Assembly (NCBI RefSeq): GCF_003382275.1
Contig: NZ_QTJX01000001.1
Location: forward strand, 1,054,001 to 1,118,000
From: Flagellimonas nanhaiensis
Lineage (GTDB): Bacteria > Bacteroidota > Bacteroidia > Flavobacteriales > Flavobacteriaceae
Reading direction: 5' to 3'
DNA length: 64,000 nt
The notes below the pieces were generated by a model that searched no databases, was not told the origin of the DNA, and saw nothing but the letters and a program-made list of their open reading frames with translations. The position numbers were made by a program, and so were the translations under genes. Shown in pieces: positions 7,685 through 16,123 of the stretch (positions are counted from its first letter, which is position 1; every line of letters starts with the position of its first letter).

Positions 7685-9856
7685 TTACTTTTTGGCCTCT
7701 ACAAGCTCCAACTGGTCTACACTCACATTAGTAGTGAACATGCCATAGTTGACAACAGCTTTCCCTTTTTCCAAAGTGTCAATACTTCCCACGGCTTTGC
7801 CATCCATCAAACGAACCCTATCTCCAATCTTAAAAACCGGTCTGGGTTTGTTCTTTTCTTTTTCTATGGCTTTTTTCTTTTCAGCCTTTTTTTCTTTGCG
7901 GACTTTTACAATCTTCTTTTCCAGCTCTTGGGCCACTTGTTTTTGCTTTTCTTGTTTGGCCTTTACTTTTTTGGCGTTGGTTTTTTTACGCTTACTGTTC
8001 TCTGTTTCCACAATGCGAAGCAACTCAGAAATCAACGGTCTTTTCTTGTTGTCTACAAAGTATCTCTCGGCTACAGTGTTCACCTTATTGCCCAACTGGA
8101 TCATACGTTGGTTATGGTCATAAAGCTCTTGGTAGCTTTCAAGTTTGGTTTTGATTTTTGTGTTCAATTCCTCTAGTCTACTGGCCTCTTCTCTTGCTTT
8201 GGTTTCTTCTTCCTGCAGTCTGGAGCCGGTTTGTGCCATTTTGTTCCGTTCCTTTTGTAGCTTGGCAATGGTGGCATCGAACCGTACTTTACCGCGTTCT
8301 ATCTTTTTCTTTGCCTTATTGATCAAAGAGTAGGGGATTCCATTCTTTTGGGCCACCTCAAAAGTGAAGGAGCTTCCGGCTTCGCCCAGTACGAGTTGAA
8401 AAGTCGGTTCCAAAGTTTTGGAATTAAAACGCATGTTGGCATTTGTAGCATGGGGCAGCTCATCGGCCAATGCTTTTAAATTGGCATAGTGGGTGGTGAT
8501 TACTCCATAGGCTTCACGCTCATAGAAAACTTCCAAAAATGCTTCGGCCAAGGCACCTCCCAACTCGGGATCACTTCCAGTTCCAAATTCATCGATCAAG
8601 AATAAGGTTTTGTCATTACACTTCTTTAAGAAGTGGTTCATGTTTTTCAATCGATAACTATACGTACTTAGATGATTTTCAATGGATTGATTATCTCCAA
8701 TATCCGTAAGTATCTTATCAAAAAAGCATACGGAACTACGTTCGTGAACTGGAATAAGCAGCCCACTTTGAAACATCACCTGAAGTAGCCCGATGGTCTT
8801 TAGGGTTATACTTTTTCCTCCTGCATTAGGGCCTGATATGACTATGATTCGATTTTCCGGTTGAAGCTCTATGGTCTGTGGCCAGGTTTTTTCATTTTTT
8901 TGTTTGTTGGCCAGATAAAGTAGCGGATGGTACGCATCTCTTAGGAACAACTGGTTGTTTTCATTGATTTTTGGAAGTAAACCGTTCATTTCCGATGCAT
9001 ACTTGGCCTTTGAGGCTGTAATGTCAATGTGGGTCAAGTAGGTCTGGTACGCTAAAACTAATGGCTGAAAAGGTCGGATAGAGTCGGTAAGCTCGTTCAG
9101 GATTCGTTGGATTTCTTCCTTTTCATCGAACTCCAAATTGGAGAGTTCTCTAGTGTATCCAACCGTAGTTTCAGGAATAATGTAAACAATGCTTCCAGTC
9201 TTGGAGCTGCCCATGACGCTTCCCTTAACCTTACGGCGGTGCATGGCCTTAACTGCCAGCACTCTTCTATTTTCCATTACCGATTCCCGGATGTCATCCA
9301 AAAAATCGAGAGATTGATATTTGGCCAATGCGGCTCCAAAGCTTTGATTGATTTTCCCTCGAACTTCACCAATTTGCCTCCGGATATGTCTAAGTTCATC
9401 GGAGGCATTGTCCTTAATCTCACCGAATTTGTCAATAACATTGTCTATGGAAGATGGAATCTCCGAGTTGACCTCTAATTCATTGACTTTTTCAAAAAGT
9501 AGGGGGTAATATTCCTTAAACTTCTTGAAGAACTTTTGATGGATGGCCACGGTCTTGCAGATATTCCCAATTTTTCTGAAACCAGGAATCTCCAATGTGG
9601 TGTTTTCGATCAAGAGTAGCTTTAATTCCGGATTGACGTTGTCAAATCCGTGATTTGGAATTCGGTTTTCATTGGAAAACGAGGCTAAATACTCCGAAGT
9701 TTGACCCAAAATGTCAATCAACAAATCCTTGTCCTGAAAGGGTTGAATCTGGAGTGCACTTTCCTTGCCCAATTCGGTGTTGCAACGTAATGAAAGTTGC
9801 TGCAATACCGTTGGAAACTCTAAATCTTGGAGTGTTTTGGGATGTATGCGCTGCAT
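7685..9856 (-). CDS. mutS2: MutS2-type DNA mismatch-binding ATPase lacking Smr domain
   Basis: A 723-residue member of the MutS2 branch: N-terminal core and lever helices, ATPase with Walker A GPNAGGKS (about residue 340), Walker B LIDEFGTGSDPELGG and the switch TTHYANLK, then a long Lys/Glu coiled coil and a C-terminal beta module (FKIGDRVRLMDGKAVGSIDTL). Canonical MutS2 is longer and ends in a Smr nuclease domain; here the protein stops after the KOW-like module, so nuclease activity is not expected from this chain. MutS2 proteins act on branched DNA and collided ribosomes. The opposite-strand frames over the Lys-rich part are artefacts of its composition. Confidence 0.9.
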   Translation of the reverse strand: MQRIHPKTLQDLEFPTVLQQLSLRCNTELGKESALQIQPFQDKDLLIDILGQTSEYLASFSNENRIPNHGFDNVNPELKLLLIENTTLEIPGFRKIGNICKTVAIHQKFFKKFKEYYPLLFEKVNELEVNSEIPSSIDNVIDKFGEIKDNASDELRHIRRQIGEVRGKINQSFGAALAKYQSLDFLDDIRESVMENRRVLAVKAMHRRKVKGSVMGSSKTGSIVYIIPETTVGYTRELSNLEFDEKEEIQRILNELTDSIRPFQPLVLAYQTYLTHIDITASKAKYASEMNGLLPKINENNQLFLRDAYHPLLYLANKQKNEKTWPQTIELQPENRIIVISGPNAGGKSITLKTIGLLQVMFQSGLLIPVHERSSVCFFDKILTDIGDNQSIENHLSTYSYRLKNMNHFLKKCNDKTLFLIDEFGTGSDPELGGALAEAFLEVFYEREAYGVITTHYANLKALADELPHATNANMRFNSKTLEPTFQLVLGEAGSSFTFEVAQKNGIPYSLINKAKKKIERGKVRFDATIAKLQKERNKMAQTGSRLQEEETKAREEASRLEELNTKIKTKLESYQELYDHNQRMIQLGNKVNTVAERYFVDNKKRPLISELLRIVETENSKRKKTNAKKVKAKQEKQKQVAQELEKKIVKVRKEKKAEKKKAIEKEKNKPRPVFKIGDRVRLMDGKAVGSIDTLEKGKAVVNYGMFTTNVSVDQLELVEAKK

Positions 9857-9938
9857 TTTCTTTTAATAGCCAGGCAAAGATAGGGGATTTGTCTTTGTTA
9901 GCTTCTATGGGCAATCATAGTAATGAAAAGTAGAAACT

Positions 9939-10976
9939 TCAAATCTCTTGAACGGCTTTGACCAATTTTTTGGGCCCAAAACGAATCATATCAGTGGTGG
10001 GGATTCCTGTTTGTTGTTCAATCTCGGCTATCTTGTTTTGGGCTTCCTCTTTTGTGAGACCTACAGTATTCAACGCGATTCCTATAGTTTTCGCTGGTTG
10101 TAACGAGCCACAGACACTGGCCAAGGCCTCATTAAGCTTAATAAACTCATCAATAGGAGGTATGGCTATATGGGAAACAGGATATCGCAGGTTTGCGTGG
10201 GCGGCCTTATGGCACAAGATAAAATGTGTGGGTTGGGAGCCTCGGATTAAGGGAAGGGTAGCAGTACTTCCCGGATGGGCCAAAGAACCTTGCCCTTCAA
10301 TTATGATGATATCGTTGTTGGCCTGTTCCAAAACAGCTTCTTCTACTGCTCCGGCAGCTTGGTCCACCTTAATGGCATCAAGGGGAATACCATTACCCAT
10401 AAGGGTAATACCTATTTGTCCGGTAGGTACAAATCCGGTTTTTATTCCATTGGTCTGCAGTTCTGCATAAAGTTCTAGGCCGGCCGTCATTTTTCCTGCT
10501 GCCATGTCCGTGCCGATCATTAAGATTCTTTTGTTCTTTAGTTCGGCAGCTTTGGCGGTCGCAATAGGGTAGGACGGTTTTGGTTTTCGCACGTCCCAGA
10601 TGAAGTTTTGTTTCAAAAGGTGACCGAAGCGGGAATTAAGATCGTCATGCAATCCATTGATCAGTGAAAGACCATGTGTCAAAGCTTGGGAGACGGGTTC
10701 ATCCCATTCCATGGGAAAACGGCCTCCACTTGGGGCTATTCCCAATACCATGATTTCTGATTGCATAGCAATAGCTTCTTTTACTGAGGCAACCACCGGA
10801 ATGTTATATGGTAAATCCACTGCTTCATCCACTGTTTTTCCAGCATACTTGGAGTCTATCACACATGCTATGGGATGTTTGGAGAAACGCATAAGGCCAA
10901 AGCCCATTTTCCCAGAATCATTGTCCAATGCGCCTTCCATATACAAACAGATTCTTTTGTTCTGGTCCATCATCAT
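9939..10976 (-). CDS. dgcN: DUF1611 protein, DgcN-like (D-glutamate N-acetyltransferase candidate)
   Basis: A 345-residue cytosolic protein of the DUF1611 family: an N-terminal Rossmann-like half (GIAPSGGRFP, INGLHDDL) and a C-terminal half with a P-loop-like GTDMAAGKMTAGLEL. DUF1611 proteins paired with an enolase-superfamily epimerase have been described as DgcN/DgcA. In that route D-Glu is N-acetylated (DgcN), then converted to the L-form (DgcA). The next gene upstream in the same direction, 35 bp away, is such an epimerase, supporting an operon. Family assignment is firm; the substrate is inferred from context. Confidence 0.8.
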   Translation of the reverse strand: MMMDQNKRICLYMEGALDNDSGKMGFGLMRFSKHPIACVIDSKYAGKTVDEAVDLPYNIPVVASVKEAIAMQSEIMVLGIAPSGGRFPMEWDEPVSQALTHGLSLINGLHDDLNSRFGHLLKQNFIWDVRKPKPSYPIATAKAAELKNKRILMIGTDMAAGKMTAGLELYAELQTNGIKTGFVPTGQIGITLMGNGIPLDAIKVDQAAGAVEEAVLEQANNDIIIIEGQGSLAHPGSTATLPLIRGSQPTHFILCHKAAHANLRYPVSHIAIPPIDEFIKLNEALASVCGSLQPAKTIGIALNTVGLTKEEAQNKIAEIEQQTGIPTTDMIRFGPKKLVKAVQEI

Positions 10977-11011
10977 AAAATTAAAGTTTGATGAATTTTT
11001 TAATCTAGGTC

Positions 11012-12049
11012 TTAGGCCTTGAATTTCCCTCCATGTCCGGGAACGTCCATGGGCATAGTGATTTCATTTACCAGGGGAGCACCCTCACAAGGGTCAGGAT
11101 TGAGGTTTAGGTGGGAATCCAAGTCGATATGATCCAGCGCTCCGGAAACCGCTGCTCCTGCAGCTATGGAAATTGAAGTTTCTCCCATACAACCTATCAT
11201 AGTCTTGAGCCCAAATGCATGAGCCGTGGAAATGATACGTAGGGCTCCAGTAACACCCCCACATTTCATGAGCTTCATGTTGACACCATCAACGGCATGC
11301 GCCCATTTGGGAATGTCCGTGGCAAAACGACAGCTTTCGTCCACAAAAATGGGCAGGGGCCTATTTTTAAAGAGTTCTGGCAGATATGCTTCTTTTCCTT
11401 CCTTTAAGGGCTGTTCCACATATTCGCAATTTCGTTCAGACAACCATTGCATCATGTGCTTGGCATCCTTAACATTCCAGCCTCCATTAGCATCAACTCT
11501 AATGGAAATAGGGTAGGTCTTATGATACTCAAGAACGGATTGGTACATGGCTTTATCCGCTTCAATGCCTTCGGGATTTCCCAACTTAACCTTAAGGGTT
11601 CGTATTCCATCCTGCTCCAAGATCAGGGGAAGTCGTTCAGTCGCTTCTTCCGGGGTCATTATTCCTAGGGTAATGGAGGTGGGTTTAGTGGGTTTTGAAT
11701 ACCCCAACATTTGGTATAAGGGCATATTTGCCTTTTTTGCCAATAAGTCCCATAAAGCAATATCCAAAGCGGCCAAAGCACATGGAGCTAAGCCGTATTT
11801 TAGGGCCAGGTCATACGTATCGTGAGGTGAATTCAGGTTAGGTTCCTTTTTTAGGAAAGCTTCCAGCTGTTCTTGGGCTTCCTCGGCCGTTGCCGCTCCT
11901 TCTGAAGCACCGGGTGACGTCTCTCCCCATCCTGTATGTTCGCCATCGGTTACTGAAACAAATAGGTTGTACTGCCCATCTCTAACCCCTCTGCTTATGC
12001 GCAGTGGAAACCTTTTTTTAAGGTAATGGATTTCAAAAGCTACCTTCAT
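11012..12049 (-). CDS. Dipeptide (L-Ala-D/L-Glu) epimerase, enolase superfamily (DgcA-like)
   Basis: A 345-residue enolase-superfamily enzyme. The barrel motifs are present: Lys in TLKVKLG, metal ligands in RVDANGGW, VEQPL and VDESC, and the second Lys in MKLMKCGG. These are typical of L-Ala-D/L-Glu epimerases, which recycle murein peptides, or of the DgcA group acting on N-acetyl-glutamate. I chose the ATG at 12049 (MKVAFEIHYLKKRF). The alternative ATG at 12076 overlaps a TATATTTG -7 box at 12074-12081, and its nine extra residues precede the normal family start. It is first in an operon with the DUF1611 gene. Confidence 0.87.
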   Translation of the reverse strand: MKVAFEIHYLKKRFPLRISRGVRDGQYNLFVSVTDGEHTGWGETSPGASEGAATAEEAQEQLEAFLKKEPNLNSPHDTYDLALKYGLAPCALAALDIALWDLLAKKANMPLYQMLGYSKPTKPTSITLGIMTPEEATERLPLILEQDGIRTLKVKLGNPEGIEADKAMYQSVLEYHKTYPISIRVDANGGWNVKDAKHMMQWLSERNCEYVEQPLKEGKEAYLPELFKNRPLPIFVDESCRFATDIPKWAHAVDGVNMKLMKCGGVTGALRIISTAHAFGLKTMIGCMGETSISIAAGAAVSGALDHIDLDSHLNLNPDPCEGAPLVNEITMPMDVPGHGGKFKA

Positions 12050-12073
12050 TCCTAAAATCTTATTTTGAGACCC

Positions 12074-12081
12074 CAAATATA
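12074..12081 (-). promoter_or_regulatory. Bacteroidetes -7 promoter box (TATATTTG)
   Basis: Matches TAnnTTTG on the minus strand, 25 bp before the chosen epimerase start, giving a short leader. A TTTAG-like element sits about 17 bp further upstream, a weak -33 match. It decides the downstream ATG for the epimerase. Confidence 0.5.
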
Positions 12082-12126
12082 GAACCTACTTACTAAATTT
12101 GAATTCAATCCTTCAAATCTTTTTTC

Positions 12127-12231
12127 ATGCGGGAAAACAATACTTTAATTTATATTATTGCAGCTGTAATCATATTACATTTTGTTGTAGGGATTGCTTA
12201 TTTGTTGTGCAAAATGAACAAAAAAAAGTAG
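12127..12231 (+). CDS. 34-residue single-pass membrane peptide
   Basis: The ORF translates to a short polar start (MRENNTLIY), one strongly hydrophobic helix (IIAAVIILHFVVGIAYLL) and a basic tail (CKMNKKK), the charge pattern of an inner-membrane peptide with its tail in the cytosol. It ends 7 bp before the ung ATG and would be co-transcribed with it. It is too short for routine gene calls. The clean N-out/C-in topology and tight spacing support a real gene; no homologue can be checked here. Confidence 0.55.
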   Translation: MRENNTLIYIIAAVIILHFVVGIAYLLCKMNKKK

Positions 12232-12238
12232 GTTAACT

Positions 12239-12904
12239 ATGGAGGTTAGTATTGAGCCCAGTTGGAAGACACATTTGACTCATGAATTTGAGCAACCGTA
12301 TTTTGAACAGTTGACTCAATTCGTAAAACAAGAATATCGTCAATATACTTGTTATCCCAAAGGGAAAGATATTTTTTCGGCGTTTGACCACTGTCCTTTT
12401 CAGGAGGTAAAAGTTGTAATTATAGGGCAGGACCCGTACCATGGTCCCAATCAGGCCAATGGGCTTTGTTTTTCGGTTAAGGATGGTATTCCGCATCCAC
12501 CTTCCTTGGTCAATATTTTCAAGGAAATCAAAGTGGATGTGGAAAAACCTTACCCTAAGAGCGGTAATCTGGAGAGATGGGCTGAACAAGGGGTGCTGCT
12601 ATTAAACGCTACTTTGACGGTTAGAGCCCATCAGGCAGGGAGCCATCAAAATAAAGGCTGGGAACAATTTACCGATGCGGTAATCAAAACCATCTCCAGT
12701 CAACTTGAAGGGGTTGTTTTCTTGTTATGGGGCGGATTTGCCAAAAAGAAATCTTCATTGATCGACAAGTCCAAACACCACATTTTAACCTCTGGCCATC
12801 CGTCTCCGTTAAGTGCAAATAGAGGGTTATGGTTTGGAAATCAGCATTTCAGCAAAGCCAATGATTTGTTGGCAAAAATGGGTAAACCGGGAATAGATTG
12901 GTAG
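12239..12904 (+). CDS. ung: Uracil-DNA glycosylase (family 1)
   Basis: A 221-residue protein of normal length for Ung. It removes uracil from DNA as the first step of base excision repair. Catalytic Asp65 and water-activating loop GQDPYHGP (63-70), uracil-pocket LLLNATLTV (120-128) and DNA-intercalation loop HPSPLSANRG (187-196) with His187 are all present. It converges on the gene ending at 12917 with only 12 bp between, so no separate terminator is visible. Confidence 0.96.
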   Translation: MEVSIEPSWKTHLTHEFEQPYFEQLTQFVKQEYRQYTCYPKGKDIFSAFDHCPFQEVKVVIIGQDPYHGPNQANGLCFSVKDGIPHPPSLVNIFKEIKVDVEKPYPKSGNLERWAEQGVLLLNATLTVRAHQAGSHQNKGWEQFTDAVIKTISSQLEGVVFLLWGGFAKKKSSLIDKSKHHILTSGHPSPLSANRGLWFGNQHFSKANDLLAKMGKPGIDW

Positions 12905-12916
12905 TCCAGTCAAATT

Positions 12917-13771
12917 TTAGTCCTCGTGCAAAAATGTATTGGGGCCCTTAACCTCTTCAACTAATTCTAAGCTGGCCAATCTGTTTTGAACCTCTTCGAG
13001 CGTTTCCTCTGAGATTTGTTGCTGTCCCCATTCTGTCTTGGAGAGCCAATTCTGGATATCTTCCAGTTTTTGGTTGTATCTATTGGCCAAGGTCCTATCT
13101 ATACTTGGAATCTGCTTAAATTCAATCGTGTAAGTGTTTATGACATCCAAAATGTGGTCCAATAGGCTTGCGTGTTCCTCCAGAAAGGAATTGGTTGCAG
13201 CAATTACAAAACATGGCCATGGAGTGGGACAGTCTCCAAGGCGTTTGAAAGTTCCTTGATCCACCAAAGGTTTTGTGGTGAAGTGTTCCCACAAAAAGTA
13301 AGCCCCTGAGCCATTACTTAAATTTTCTACTGCCCCTTGAAGATTGTTGATGATGGTGAATTTTAGATTTTCAGTACTCCATCCCTGGTTTTGGGCATTG
13401 ATGTAGGCCATAAGATGGCTTCCACTTCCCATCCTACTAATGGCAATTGCATCATTCTTTAGTTCTGAAACGGATTCTTTTGTACTATCCGATGCAACAT
13501 GTATTCCCCAAAGTAGAGGAGAGGAGACATATTCTTGGACTATTTTGCATGGATTGCCATATGAAATGCTTTTCACAATACCCTCGGTAAGTATGATGGC
13601 CAAATCGGTTTCACCTTGTTCAAGCATTTGTGACATTCTTCCGGTACCTTCAGGAATGTCTGTCCATTCCAATTTGATTCCTCGGTCTTCAAATGCTCCT
13701 TCTTCAATGGCTAGATGCCAAGGAAGATTGAAATGCTCAGGGACACCGATAATCTTAACTCGTTTCATCAA
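12917..13771 (-). CDS. Periplasmic-binding-protein-fold (NMT1/SsuA-like) protein without signal peptide
   Basis: A 284-residue protein of the type II substrate-binding fold (VPEHFNLPWHLAIEEGAFEDRGIKLEW, then LEQGETDLAIILTEG), as in NMT1/THI5-like and SsuA-like proteins. It starts directly with MMKRVKIIGVPEHF, so there is no export signal and no ABC transporter genes lie nearby. It may bind a small ligand in the cytosol. It is the last gene of a minus-strand run with a nucleoside phosphorylase and a DUF1835 protein. The ligand is unknown. Confidence 0.78.
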   Translation of the reverse strand: MMKRVKIIGVPEHFNLPWHLAIEEGAFEDRGIKLEWTDIPEGTGRMSQMLEQGETDLAIILTEGIVKSISYGNPCKIVQEYVSSPLLWGIHVASDSTKESVSELKNDAIAISRMGSGSHLMAYINAQNQGWSTENLKFTIINNLQGAVENLSNGSGAYFLWEHFTTKPLVDQGTFKRLGDCPTPWPCFVIAATNSFLEEHASLLDHILDVINTYTIEFKQIPSIDRTLANRYNQKLEDIQNWLSKTEWGQQQISEETLEEVQNRLASLELVEEVKGPNTFLHED

Positions 13772-13843
13772 TTTCTTTTGTTATATAAAGCGTATTTAAG
13801 TTATGAAACAATGACCACTCAAGATAAGAGGGAATTACAGATT

Positions 13844-14719
13844 TTAAGTGTTAGCAATAAGTTTTTCCAAGGCATATTCAATGAGGTTGTCTATTGATTT
13901 GTATCCTTGTTTGGAGAATTCACGGGTGGGTCTATTGGCCAATATCACATTGAGCGAAACGGACCTGTGTCCATGCAATTTGGCTAAGCCATACATGCTG
14001 GAAGTTTCCATTTCAAGGTTGGTGATTGGGTGTTTTCCAAAGGAAAAGGACGCCAGTTTATCATGAAAATCCGGAATTCTAAGAGGTAGTCTAAGAGTCC
14101 GACCCTGTGGTCCATAAAACCCTGAATTAGTAGCTGTTATACCTAATTGTATACGATTTGAGCTAAATATTTCAACAAGATTTTCATCAGCATCAACCGC
14201 ATATGGGGTGATATTATACTGTTTCCAGCCCAAATGGTCGTTTAGCTTTTTCTCCATTTCAAGGTTTCGCACTTGTCCAGCATCATAGAAGTGCAACAAA
14301 CTGTCCAAACCAATACCTGAAGCACTAAGAACGAATGAGTCGATTGGGATATCAGGTTGTATCGCTCCAGATGTACCAATCCGTATAATATCTAACGGTA
14401 TTTTTTTCTCTTTAACCTCTCTAGTTTTAAAATCTATATTGGCCAGGGCGTCCAATTCATTAAAAACAATATCAATATTATCGGTTCCGATTCCTGTGGA
14501 AATCACACTGATTCTTTTTCCTTGATAGTGGCCTGTATGAGTAATGAATTCCCTTTTTTCCTTCTGAAGTTCAATAGAATCGAAAAACTTGGACACCTGC
14601 CTAACCCGATTGGGGTCCCCAACAGTTATGATTGTAGTCGCAATGTCTTCCGGAAGAAGGTTGAGATGGTAGATACTGCCATCAGGGTTCAGAATAAGCT
14701 CTGAGTCGCCTATGGGCAT
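13844..14719 (-). CDS. Nucleoside phosphorylase (uridine phosphorylase-like)
   Basis: A 291-residue PNP/UDP-family enzyme that splits nucleosides with phosphate to free base and ribose-1-phosphate. Family marks: phosphate loop GDPNRV, GIGTDNIDIVFNELDAL, the GTSGAIQPDIP segment and LEMETSSMYGLAKLHG, where the Met and Glu contact the ribose. Uridine is the likeliest substrate from the overall pattern, but base specificity is not secure. It begins 3 bp after the DUF1835 gene, so the two are co-transcribed. Confidence 0.87.
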   Translation of the reverse strand: MPIGDSELILNPDGSIYHLNLLPEDIATTIITVGDPNRVRQVSKFFDSIELQKEKREFITHTGHYQGKRISVISTGIGTDNIDIVFNELDALANIDFKTREVKEKKIPLDIIRIGTSGAIQPDIPIDSFVLSASGIGLDSLLHFYDAGQVRNLEMEKKLNDHLGWKQYNITPYAVDADENLVEIFSSNRIQLGITATNSGFYGPQGRTLRLPLRIPDFHDKLASFSFGKHPITNLEMETSSMYGLAKLHGHRSVSLNVILANRPTREFSKQGYKSIDNLIEYALEKLIANT

Positions 14720-14722
14720 ATT

Positions 14723-15655
14723 TTAAAGTTTTAATATACGGTCAGTGGCTGTATTATATAAGAAGTTATACTTTAACGAACCACCTAGATATAATTGATT
14801 ATCACGTATTTGCGAATAATAATTTGTTTGATTATTCAAAACCTCACGACCTTTTTTGGTCAATTTGACTGGGTTGAACGAATTGAAAAGAGGTTTTAAG
14901 GAGGTAACAATACGCTCGTACTGCGTATCGCCAAATCCATAGTACCCTTGATTGGTCAGCAATTTGCCAAGCAATTCCTTTCTGGACTTAGGATTTTCAC
15001 TCTCTGCAGTCTCCAAAACTCGATTTTCCAACTCATTTAAACCATTTTTAATGGTTGGAAACCTTCTCAAGTGTGCTTTTATGGCTTCGGAAAGGTACTC
15101 AAACTGGAATCCATTATGAGCTATTAAATTTTCTAACCTAATAGGGTTATCACTGCAGTACAATTGCCAAACATAATCCGCAAACTCAATATCGTCTTGA
15201 GTTAAAACCGTTCTGTTCTTATAAAGGTCCAGTAGTTTATCATTATCAAGCTCATTTAAACCATAGAGCTTGGCACTTTCATCTTCACTTCCACTACATA
15301 CAAGTGATATCTCTGCATGTCTTCTATGTGTTTTTAGCCAACTGAGGACCGCCAGCATATTGATTTGGCAGAAGAGGTCATATTCAAACCATAGAACTAT
15401 TTGATCTTGTTGCTTATGATTGCAAAGAGATCTATATTCTTTCAGGGTTTTTTCAACAAACCACGATTTTGAGACCTTGTAGTTTTTGCTAAGAAATTCA
15501 AATCGTGTTTTCCAAAAAGATTCGCTGCCAACCGCACATAGGGTTTTGCCCTCACACAGCATTTCACGCCATGTGATGATATCCCCCTTTAGATTCAATG
15601 ATTGCAGTTTAGAAGTGAAAGCGTCCCCGTTGGTTATGTGCAACAGTGATTTCAT
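14723..15655 (-). CDS. DUF1835 domain protein
   Basis: A 310-residue protein beginning LLHITNGDAFTSKLQSLNLKGDIITWREML, the N-terminal signature of DUF1835, followed by helical segments with QIVLWFEYDLFCQINML. The C-terminal part (LTKKGREVLNNQTNYY) looks like the winged-helix end seen in this family. It is probably cytosolic and the biochemical role is not known. It lies directly upstream of, and 3 bp from, the nucleoside phosphorylase. Confidence 0.82.
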   Translation of the reverse strand: MKSLLHITNGDAFTSKLQSLNLKGDIITWREMLCEGKTLCAVGSESFWKTRFEFLSKNYKVSKSWFVEKTLKEYRSLCNHKQQDQIVLWFEYDLFCQINMLAVLSWLKTHRRHAEISLVCSGSEDESAKLYGLNELDNDKLLDLYKNRTVLTQDDIEFADYVWQLYCSDNPIRLENLIAHNGFQFEYLSEAIKAHLRRFPTIKNGLNELENRVLETAESENPKSRKELLGKLLTNQGYYGFGDTQYERIVTSLKPLFNSFNPVKLTKKGREVLNNQTNYYSQIRDNQLYLGGSLKYNFLYNTATDRILKL

Positions 15656-15792
15656 TTTCAGTTCAGTTTTCGTTGGTTAAGGAATATTAAAAGTAAGACT
15701 TATACCAAGAAGATAAAAATTTTTTCGTAAAACATTGGTTTTCAATGTCTAGTTTTAACAAGTATGCAATGAAATCATCCTTTAGACTGGAT

Positions 15793-16122
15793 TTAGCCCC
15801 CAACTCTTTTTACAGCAAAACCATGTTCTTTTAAATGGGCCATGATTTTGTCACGATAGTCCCCTTGGATAATAATTATATCCTTTTTGTAACTGCCACC
15901 TACACCTAACAGGGTTTTTAAATCTTTTGTAAGCGCTTTAAAATCCTTATCCGCTCCGTTGTATCCCTCAAGAATGGTGATGGGTTTGCCTTTTCTCTTT
16001 TCATATTTGCAAAGGATCGGCTCTTCCTGCATCCAGTAGGTTGGACTTTTTTCTTCCGCTGAATCAGTATTCTCAGGAATATGGTCCGGAAAAAGGTTTT
16101 TGAGTTGATCCTGTAAATCCAT
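15793..16122 (-). CDS. SUI1/eIF1-like translation factor (YciH family)
   Basis: A 109-residue protein. The N-terminal third is acidic and variable; the rest is the SUI1 fold (KRKGKPITILEGYNG, LKTLLGVGGSYKKDIIIIQGDYRDKI, HLKEHGF). Bacterial YciH-type proteins bind the small ribosomal subunit and influence start-codon choice. It begins 1 bp after the end of the upstream 2-oxoglutarate oxygenase gene, so translation is probably coupled. Confidence 0.9.
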   Translation of the reverse strand: MDLQDQLKNLFPDHIPENTDSAEEKSPTYWMQEEPILCKYEKRKGKPITILEGYNGADKDFKALTKDLKTLLGVGGSYKKDIIIIQGDYRDKIMAHLKEHGFAVKRVGG

Positions 16123-16123
16123 G

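Noticed and set aside
7679..8333. Open frames opposite the C-terminal coiled coil of MutS2
   Set aside because: Poly-Lys/Glu coding reads as Phe/Leu-rich frames on the other strand; this is a composition artefact.
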